Of a stretch of 29,318 nucleotides of DNA, positions 24,137 through 29,318 are shown piece after piece. Each line of letters begins with the position of its first letter. Position 1 is the stretch's first letter. The stretch spans positions 1 through 29,318 of the forward strand of contig JAEZHY010000185.1 of the NCBI GenBank assembly GCA_023416335.1. Reading direction: 5' to 3'. The position numbers were made by a program, and so were the translations under genes. The DNA comes from Pseudomonadota bacterium (GTDB lineage Bacteria; Desulfobacterota; Syntrophobacteria; Syntrophobacterales; Syntrophobacteraceae). A model generated the notes under the pieces. It was not told the DNA's origin, made no database searches, and saw only the letters and a list, made by a program, of their open reading frames with translations.

Positions 24137-24649
24137 ATGCACTTTCGCTTTTGCCCGCAATGCGGCGCAAGACTGGATTCCAGGACTCATGAGAATCGGA
24201 TCCGCCCCTTCTGCGCAACCTGCGGAAAGGTATACTATCGAAATCCCGCCGTCGGAGTTGCCGTCATTGTCACAGAGAATAAGAGAGTCCTTCTCGTCAG
24301 GCGAACCGGTTCGTACGCCGGGCTCTGGTGCATCCCCTGCGGCTATGTGGAATGGGATGAGGACGTGCGTGAAGCGGCGATGCGCGAGTTTTTCGAGGAG
24401 ACGGGCCTGGAGGTTCAGCTTGGTCCGGTCTTTGCCGTTCATTCGAACTTCCATGATCCCGAAGCGTACACTGTCGGCATCTGGTTCTGGGGAGGGCGAA
24501 AGGGTGGAGAACTGCGCCCCGGCTCGGATGCCTCCGAAGCCGCTTTCTTCAGCCTCGACGATTTGCCCGAACTCGCTTTTCCCACGGATCGGATCGTTTG
24601 CCGGGAGTTGAAGGAGTACCTGGAGGCGGAGTCGGCCGAGTTTGAGTGA
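24137..24649 (+). CDS. Zinc-ribbon Nudix hydrolase
   Basis: This 170-aa enzyme should hydrolyse a nucleoside diphosphate linked to another moiety, such as ADP-ribose or NADH; the substrate cannot be told from sequence. An N-terminal zinc ribbon has Cys at 6, 9, 26 and 29 (CPQC and CATC). The Nudix box is intact: [20 protein letters not shown] followed by TGL, fitting GX5EX7REUXEEXGU. The start at 24137 has GGAGAG 6 nt upstream; the frame is open further upstream but without a ribosome site and overlaps cbiK. It may be co-transcribed with cbiK (53-bp gap), though no functional link to B12 is known. Confidence 0.9.
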   Translation: MHFRFCPQCGARLDSRTHENRIRPFCATCGKVYYRNPAVGVAVIVTENKRVLLVRRTGSYAGLWCIPCGYVEWDEDVREAAMREFFEETGLEVQLGPVFAVHSNFHDPEAYTVGIWFWGGRKGGELRPGSDASEAAFFSLDDLPELAFPTDRIVCRELKEYLEAESAEFE

Positions 24650-24747
24650 ATTTGCTGCTCGGCTTCGGGGTGGGGACCCCAGGCCGGGACTCATCGCCGT
24701 GCTTAAGAGTGGCAGCCCGCTTTGCGCTGAAGGCGCTGAATAATTAC

Positions 24748-24771
24748 AGCCCGGGGTAATCACCCTGGGTT
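24748..24771. repeat. Palindrome AGCCCGGGGT/ACCCTGGGTT
   Basis: A 10-bp stem with two G-T pairs and an AATC loop lies about 100 bp after the Nudix stop codon. There is no T-run, so it is more likely a repeat than a terminator. Confidence 0.45.
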
Positions 24772-24899
24772 GTCGGGAACAGCGAAATTTGCGCCTTTTA
24801 CCCTGAATGGGTTAAATAAGAATGCTCCCAACTCCAACGGATTGATGGTTTCTGTGTAACCCTTTCAACTTCGCCGTTTTGCCTTTTGCGCTCACGCGC

Positions 24900-24915
24900 A
24901 CGGACATCAGTCCGT
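24900..24915. repeat. Short palindrome ACGGAC/GTCCGT
   Basis: A perfect 6-bp stem with an ATCA loop. It lies in the same repeat-rich region and has no evident function. Confidence 0.35.
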
Positions 24916-25010
24916 ACCATTCCTTCTTGTTTTCAACCGGCGGACAAATACCACAAATTTGAAGGCTGTGGGTATCAGCTTGGGCGGCCGTGATTGTTTC
25001 CGGGTGCGAA

Positions 25011-25077
25011 GCGCAGAGGTTGCGATAGAGTGGCCTCTGCGGCACAAAACGTACCGGATACTATCCGACCTGCCGGG
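25011..25077 (+). repeat. Dispersed repeat, copy B
   Basis: This is the plus-strand match to the reverse complement of 1-68, sharing GCGCAGAGG, TGCGATAGAGT, TACCGGATACTATCCG and CCTGCCGGG. It is directly followed by a strong palindrome (25082-25107), which may belong to the same element. Confidence 0.75.
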
Positions 25078-25081
25078 GCGG

Positions 25082-25107
25082 GGTTCCCAAGGCGGACCTT
25101 GGGAACC
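25082..25107. repeat. Perfect 11-bp palindrome next to repeat copy B
   Basis: GGTTCCCAAGG (25082-25092) and CCTTGGGAACC (25097-25107) form a perfect stem with a CGGA loop. The GGTTCCCAAG...CTTGGGAACC pattern is a familiar type of dispersed bacterial palindrome. Confidence 0.6.
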
Positions 25108-25168
25108 AGCGACTCATTTAAAATGGCGTGCGGACATGAGGGGGTAGAGTCCAACCGGGGAATCCCCG

Positions 25169-26782
25169 TCACATGTAGTACTTATGAAAATATTCCAACA
25201 CCATCCGATGCGTATTGAACTGCGGAGTAATGTCTGAAATCGATTTGCGCATGATCGAAAGCCACTGCTTCGGGTTGGCATAATAGGTCGTGACCATGTC
25301 GTCCAGGTCCTGGTAAAGATCGGCCGCGGCCAGTTCGTCGGACTGGTCTTCATCGTCCCCGATGGCCCATCCGTTTATCCTGTTCCGGCAGGCCTCACGC
25401 CACCATCCGTCCAGAACGCTCATGTTTACGCCGCCGTTGAAGCAGACTTTCATACCGCTCGTACCGCTTGCCTCTCTTGGGCGACGCGGGGTATTGAGCC
25501 AGACGTCGGCGCCGGAAGTCATCATTCCCGCAACCCAGATGTTGTAGTTCGGCACGAAGACCAGGCGGAGCTTGTTCTCATATTGTTTGCCGAAATTGAC
25601 GATCTCCCGGATGAGTTCTTTTCCGGGTTGATCCTGAGGATGGGCTTTGCCGGCAAACACGTACTGGACGCGGTCGAAAGAGAGATTGAACAGGAACTCC
25701 AAATCGCTGAAGATGAGGGTCGCGCGCTTGTATGCGGCCGCGCGCCGAGCGAAACAGATTGTCAGCAGTTCGTCGGTGAAGCCGGCGCCGGAAACCGAAT
25801 TGATATAGCTGATAAGCCGCTTTTTGGCCCTCTTCTTGGTCTCCTGGATTTCGCTGTCCGGAATGATGGAAATGTCGCCGAGGAGCTGCGGCTGGTGGCG
25901 CCAGTTGGGAATATATTTGTCGAAGAGGGCTTTGAAATCGGGGCCTGTCCAGCTCAGGTGGTGTACGCCGTTGGTAATGGACCCGATATTGAATCCCGGG
26001 AACATCTGCCTCGAGATCTCTCCATGAAGCTCGCTTACTCCATTGGCCGCCCGTGAGAGATTCAGGGCAAGGACCGTGGTATTCAGAAGTTCTTCGCCTG
26101 CGAGCTGCCGGATGTTTGCCGGAAGGTATTCCCCAATCACCTTGTCGGCAAGGTCGTACGTGAACTTGTCATGCCCGGCGGGAACGGGCGTGTGGGTTGT
26201 GAAAACGCATTTGGACCTCACCTGTTCCTCGCTCCCCAGGTCTTTCAGCAATGCCAGCGTCAGAAAGACCGCATGGCCCTCGTTCATGTGGTATGTGGTA
26301 ATGTTGGGTTCGAGGCGCTTTAGCGCCAGATAGCCCCCGATTCCCAGGACGGCTTCCTGCGAAATGCGGGTGTGCTGGTCGCCGCCGTACAGATACTGGC
26401 TAATCAGACGGTCTTCCGGAGCATTCAAAGGCAGGTCCGTGTCGAGGAAATAGATGGAGACCCGTCCGGACATCCCGATCTGGTTGTACTTCCAGACTCC
26501 CACATGAATATCCCGTCCTTCCATTCGGACGGTCACTTTAAAGGGAAGAGGCTCCATGAACGCACGCGGATCGAAATAGGGGTACATTTCTTCCTGCAAC
26601 CCCAATGGATTGATGTTCTGGATGAAATAGCCCCGTTTGTAGAGCAGCGTAACCGCAACAAGCGGTATATTTAGATCTGCAGCGGATTTAATGTGATCGC
26701 CGGCCAATATGCCAAGGCCTCCGCTATAGGTGGGGATATTTTCGTTCAGACCGATTTCCATGCTGAAGTAGGCAACTTTCAT
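25169..26782 (-). CDS. glgP: Alpha-glucan phosphorylase, short form
   Basis: This GT35 enzyme releases glucose 1-phosphate from glycogen or maltodextrin, using PLP, in the cytoplasm. Motifs include VAYFSMEIGLNENIPTYSGG, then LGILAGDHIKSAADL, then YHMNEGHAVF, and the PLP site EASGTSGMK with Lys at about 445. At about 537 aa it is much shorter than E. coli-type phosphorylases (over 800) and fits the short bacterial/archaeal alpha-glucan phosphorylase group. The frame is open to an ATG at 26812. I prefer ATG 26782 because the family begins MKVAYFSME, AGGAG lies 12 nt upstream, and the predicted promoter would leave only about 12 nt before 26812. The gene stands alone; no other glycogen genes are nearby. 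Confidence 0.93.
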   Translation of the reverse strand: MKVAYFSMEIGLNENIPTYSGGLGILAGDHIKSAADLNIPLVAVTLLYKRGYFIQNINPLGLQEEMYPYFDPRAFMEPLPFKVTVRMEGRDIHVGVWKYNQIGMSGRVSIYFLDTDLPLNAPEDRLISQYLYGGDQHTRISQEAVLGIGGYLALKRLEPNITTYHMNEGHAVFLTLALLKDLGSEEQVRSKCVFTTHTPVPAGHDKFTYDLADKVIGEYLPANIRQLAGEELLNTTVLALNLSRAANGVSELHGEISRQMFPGFNIGSITNGVHHLSWTGPDFKALFDKYIPNWRHQPQLLGDISIIPDSEIQETKKRAKKRLISYINSVSGAGFTDELLTICFARRAAAYKRATLIFSDLEFLFNLSFDRVQYVFAGKAHPQDQPGKELIREIVNFGKQYENKLRLVFVPNYNIWVAGMMTSGADVWLNTPRRPREASGTSGMKVCFNGGVNMSVLDGWWREACRNRINGWAIGDDEDQSDELAAADLYQDLDDMVTTYYANPKQWLSIMRKSISDITPQFNTHRMVLEYFHKYYM

Positions 26783-26830
26783 CCGCTGTCTCTGCTCCTG
26801 TTGAGGTTTCATGATTGTCGTTAATTTTGC

Positions 26831-26858
26831 TATATAACATATTAGCCATAGAATTCAA
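26831..26858 (-). promoter_or_regulatory. Possible glgP promoter
   Basis: On the minus strand TTGAAT (26853-26858) and TATATA (26831-26836) are 16 bp apart. Transcription would begin near 26824, which favours the ATG at 26782. Confidence 0.5.
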
Positions 26859-27393
26859 AAACTTAAACGGTGTTTGAATCTGGCTGATAATGATGTTCCG
26901 GGAGGGGACCACCCATCATACAATAAGTTTTCATTTCGAAGATGGTGAGTCCTTCAGTCATTTTTTGAGCGGTTTCCACCGGATCCGACTCCGCGCCGGA
27001 GATAAGGGAAGTGCATAAGAGCCGCTCGATCAGGGCCGGCAAGAATGAAGGTACCTGTCGAATAATTTGTAATTATCTCGCATCGAAAGCTTATGAAGGA
27101 CTGGGGCTGTCCCGCGGTGATTTTGCCCGGCGTCCCCGTTGTGCATATCGGTTTTCCTTGACGAATGACGAAGTACGAGTTATGAGTCATACGCCGATGA
27201 GCTTTTGATTTCGAGCTTTTGAACATGGTTCTCGCAAATACTAATGTTCCACCAGTCAATCACGCTTCGTTCTTCCGGCTCAGAAGAGTTGCAAACAAGG
27301 AACTTTTATACTAAAATTTTCACAAGCCTGTCCATGTGATTGGCTCTCTGCCCAATTCCGGTGCCAAGAGTTGTGCATGCTCATCGTTCATGG

Positions 27394-27418
27394 CGGAGCC
27401 TTGCGAAAACAAGCTCCG
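27394..27418. promoter_or_regulatory. Palindrome overlapping the nfn promoter
   Basis: CGGAGC (27394-27399) and GCTCCG (27413-27418) form an inverted repeat, extended by TTG/CAA after a bulged C. It covers the expected -35 position of the promoter at 27427 and could be an operator. Confidence 0.4.
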
Positions 27419-27432
27419 AGATAAGTTATAAT
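27401..27432 (+). promoter_or_regulatory. Possible promoter of nfnAB
   Basis: A perfect -10 box TATAAT (27427-27432) is present. The nearest -35-like box, TTGCGA (27401-27406), is 20 bp away, longer than ideal. A regulator acting at the overlapping palindrome may compensate. Confidence 0.45.
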
Positions 27433-27439
27433 ATAGTGT

Positions 27440-27676
27440 CGGCAAGGCGGAGGGACTCGGGGTGGACTGCGGAGCGGGGCAAAGCCGGTCGTGAGATCAG
27501 GCTGCCCGCACGATTCCATTGACGCTCCGATGCAAGCTCCGGTATGGAAAAAGGTGCGGATGCCGCCGCAGCTGAGGTACGGCCCTGATGGAAAGGCCGG
27601 AGGTGGAACGATCTCAGGCAGATCCGCAAGTGCTGGCGACCAACCAAATCTATTGTCGAGAAGAAGGAAATCGGGA
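27440..27676 (+). other. Long GC-rich leader before nfnA
   Basis: If transcription starts after the -10 box at 27427, about 235 nt of leader precede nfnA. It can form several short hairpins, for example TCGTG...CACGA near 27488-27515 and GGCC...GGCC near 27581-27598. CAAGCTCCG occurs here and just upstream. It does not match a riboswitch or small RNA class that I recognise. An in-frame extension of nfnA through it (from 27491) was rejected. Confidence 0.4.
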
Positions 27677-28543
27677 ATGTACAAAATTCTTGAAAAGCAG
27701 GTTCTGAGTGATGTCACGAAGCTGATGGTGGTGGAAGCACCGCAGGTCGCTTGGAAAGCAAAAGCAGGCCAGTTCATAATTGTGCTCATGCATGATCGCG
27801 GCGAACGCATTCCGCTTACTATTGCCGATTATGACAGGGAAGCGGGAACGCTCACCATGATTTTCCAGGAAGTCGGAAAATCGACCATGCAGATGGGAAA
27901 GATGAACGTGGGGGATTCATTCAAGGCCATAGTCGGTCCGCTCGGGCATCCCACGGAAATCGAAAACTACGGTTCGGTGATCTGCGTCGGCGGCGGAGTG
28001 GGAATCGCTCCGGTCTACCCTATCGCACGGTCCCTCAAGGAAGCCGGAAATCACGTGATTTCCATTATCGGCGCCAGGACAAAAGAACTCCTTCTCTGGG
28101 AGGACAAAATGCGTGCCGTATCGGACGAACTCATCGTTACCACCGATGACGGATCCTACGGGCGCAAGGACCTTGTGACTGTTCCCCTGAAGGAAATCCT
28201 CGAATCGCAGCCCGGAAAGATTGCCAAGATCTGGGCCATCGGTCCTGCCATTATGATGAAGTTCGTTGCGGCTACGACCAAGCCGTACAATGTGCCGACC
28301 ATCGTCAGCCTGAATTCGATCATGGTCGACGGCACGGGAATGTGCGGCGGCTGCAGGGTCCTGATGGACGAAGGCGCCCGGTTCGTTTGTGTTGACGGTC
28401 CGGAGTTCGACGCTCATAAAGTGGATTGGAACAACCTGTTGTCGCGTATGTCTTTCTATCGTTCTGAAGAGCAGGCGGCGGTCAACCGCTGGCGGGATCA
28501 CGAGTGCAATCTGGACCGCGCGGTCGCGGAGGGAGTGAAATAG
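27677..28543 (+). CDS. nfnA: NfnA: ferredoxin-NADP+ oxidoreductase, small subunit
   Basis: NfnA (NfnS, also called sulfide dehydrogenase subunit) is the FAD/[2Fe-2S] subunit of the NADH-dependent reduced ferredoxin:NADP+ oxidoreductase. This cytoplasmic enzyme couples NADPH, NADH and ferredoxin by flavin-based electron bifurcation. The 288-aa protein has an FAD-binding N-domain (GQFIIVLMHDRGERIPLTIA), NAD-binding CVGGGVGIAPVYPIA at about 103-117, and the cluster motif MVDGTGMCGGCRV with FVCVDGPEF. C223, C226 and C238 are likely ligands; D218 is the likely fourth, as known for this family. The ATG at 27677 has AAGGA 8 nt upstream. A 62-residue in-frame extension lacks a ribosome site and family support. 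The TAG stop abuts the nfnB ATG. Confidence 0.93.
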   Translation: MYKILEKQVLSDVTKLMVVEAPQVAWKAKAGQFIIVLMHDRGERIPLTIADYDREAGTLTMIFQEVGKSTMQMGKMNVGDSFKAIVGPLGHPTEIENYGSVICVGGGVGIAPVYPIARSLKEAGNHVISIIGARTKELLLWEDKMRAVSDELIVTTDDGSYGRKDLVTVPLKEILESQPGKIAKIWAIGPAIMMKFVAATTKPYNVPTIVSLNSIMVDGTGMCGGCRVLMDEGARFVCVDGPEFDAHKVDWNNLLSRMSFYRSEEQAAVNRWRDHECNLDRAVAEGVK

Positions 28544-29318
28544 ATGGCTGAGTTAACGAAAAAAGAACGGATGAAGATTGCCCGCCATGAGATGCCCACG
28601 CAGGAAGCTGATGCACGGGTGCGCAATTTCAACGAAGTGGCTTTGGGCTATACGATGGAAATGGCCCGCATGGAAGCCGAACGATGCCTGCAGTGCAAGG
28701 AACCGCATTGTATGGAAGGCTGCCCCGTCGAGGTCACCATTCCCGCATTCATCGATGCCGTTCGCGAAGGCGATATGGCGAAGGCTGTTCAGATAATGAA
28801 GAACAAGAACAACCTTCCCGCAATCTGCGGCCGGGTCTGCCCGCAGGAAGTACAGTGCGAATCCCGATGCATTCTCGGCAAGAAAGGCCAGCCGGTTGCC
28901 ATCGGGCGAATCGAACGCTTCGTGGGAGACTATGAACTCGCCAACAATACCTGTAAAGCCACCAGCGAACCCAAGACCGGGAAAAAAGTCGCGGTAGTCG
29001 GCTCGGGTCCTGCCGGTCTTACCTGCGCCGTCGATCTTGGAATGATGGGATACGCCGTTACCATTTTCGAATCCCTGCACACCCCGGGCGGCGTTCTCGT
29101 TTATGGAATCCCGGAATTCCGGCTTCCCAAGGCCGTTATCCGCTCCGAAATCGATAACTGCGCCAAAGCCCTCGGCATAGAAATCCTGACCAACCACGTT
29201 ATCGGACGCACGCTCACGATCGACGAACTGCTCGCCGAATACAACGCCGTTTTCCTGGGTACCGGCGCGGGACTTCCCATGTTTATGCGCATCCCGGGAA
29301 TCAACCTGAATGGCGTAA
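28544..29318 (+). CDS. nfnB: NfnB: large subunit, GltD-like (cut by window end)
   Basis: This is the N-terminal 258 codons of the large subunit (NfnL), related to the small subunit of glutamate synthase. It carries two [4Fe-4S] clusters and the bifurcating FAD. Two cysteine groups are visible: C48, C51, C56, C60 (CLQCKEPHCMEGCP) and C95, C99, C105, C109 (CGRVCPQEVQCESRC). The FAD site is VAVVGSGPAGL at about 149-159, followed by GGVLVYGIPEFRLPK. The ATG directly follows the nfnA stop codon, with GGAG 8 nt upstream inside nfnA, so the two are translationally coupled. GltD itself is an alternative name for the domain, but pairing with NfnA makes NfnB the better call. The gene runs off the window. 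Confidence 0.93.
   Translation, partial: MAELTKKERMKIARHEMPTQEADARVRNFNEVALGYTMEMARMEAERCLQCKEPHCMEGCPVEVTIPAFIDAVREGDMAKAVQIMKNKNNLPAICGRVCPQEVQCESRCILGKKGQPVAIGRIERFVGDYELANNTCKATSEPKTGKKVAVVGSGPAGLTCAVDLGMMGYAVTIFESLHTPGGVLVYGIPEFRLPKAVIRSEIDNCAKALGIEILTNHVIGRTLTIDELLAEYNAVFLGTGAGLPMFMRIPGINLNGV

Larger units (their letters stand above)
24650..25168. other. Gene-free region with dispersed repeats
   Basis: About 520 bp separate the convergent Nudix and glgP genes. No protein-like frame is present. The region contains at least four palindromes or repeats, listed separately, and looks like a place where several small repeat elements collected. Confidence 0.65.
26813..27426. other. Divergent gene-free region between glgP and nfnA
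   Basis: About 610 bp hold the possible glgP promoter near the left end and a palindrome near the right end. Around 27159-27190 there is a degenerate run of TGACGAATGACGAAGTACGAG-like words. A 101-codon minus-strand frame (26954-27259) has no ribosome site or protein-like pattern and was not called. Confidence 0.55.

Noticed and set aside
26954..27259. 101-codon minus-strand frame between glgP and nfnA
   Set aside because: No ribosome site and no protein-like pattern; it crosses a low-complexity repeat-like stretch.
27491..27676. 62-codon in-frame extension of nfnA
   Set aside because: It has no ribosome site and unusual composition, and the NfnA family begins at MYKI, where a good AAGGA lies upstream.

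Overview
The window looks like a chromosomal segment of an anaerobic Gram-negative bacterium, most likely a deltaproteobacterium (Desulfobacterota) related to Syntrophobacter. This is inferred from gene content: an electron-bifurcating NfnAB-type transhydrogenase, anaerobic cobaltochelatase CbiK behind a B12 riboswitch, selenocysteine synthase SelA, the Kdo transferase WaaA (so LPS is made), LarB, and an mfd-PpiC-RodZ gene string. I see no phage, plasmid, CRISPR array or intact insertion sequence. No tRNA or rRNA gene was recognised.

Layout. 1-2701: a tandem pair of paralogous GT-B-like glycosyltransferases on the minus strand, with a dispersed repeat at the left edge. 2754-4541: a beta-CASP metallo-beta-lactamase RNase on plus, divergent from the pair. 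4542-5303: an intergenic block of related palindromes. 5304-6953: an ArnT-like membrane glycosyltransferase on minus, bracketed by inverted repeats. 7062-7612: more palindromes and the glnS terminator. 7613-9328: glnS on minus. 9723-12517: a minus-strand cluster read as small Cys protein, waaA, larB, unknown 141-aa protein. 12744-13966: dnaN with its own promoter and terminator. 14072-15273: two exported, extremely lysine-rich proteins. 15340-16758: selA on minus. 17018-22688: mfd, a SurA-like PPIase and a RodZ-like protein on plus. 22701-24649: promoter, cobalamin riboswitch, terminator, cbiK and a Nudix hydrolase. 24650-25168: repeats, including a second, inverted copy of the left-edge repeat. 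25169-26782: a short alpha-glucan phosphorylase on minus. 27427-29318: nfnA and the start of nfnB behind a long leader.

How the genes fit together. Most are housekeeping: translation (glnS, selA), replication and repair (dnaN, mfd), envelope (waaA, ArnT-like protein, SurA-like, RodZ-like), cofactors (cbiK, larB), storage glucan (glgP) and redox balance (nfnAB).

The most unusual items are: waaA has no ATG/GTG/TTG start and seems to use CTG behind a strong Shine-Dalgarno; two adjacent exported polycationic proteins, the second enclosed by a perfect 15-bp inverted repeat; a B12 riboswitch with a clear terminator but a second promoter-like site before cbiK; and a long unexplained leader ahead of nfnAB. 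I found no clear defence island or new multi-gene system. All family calls come from reading motifs, not from database searches.
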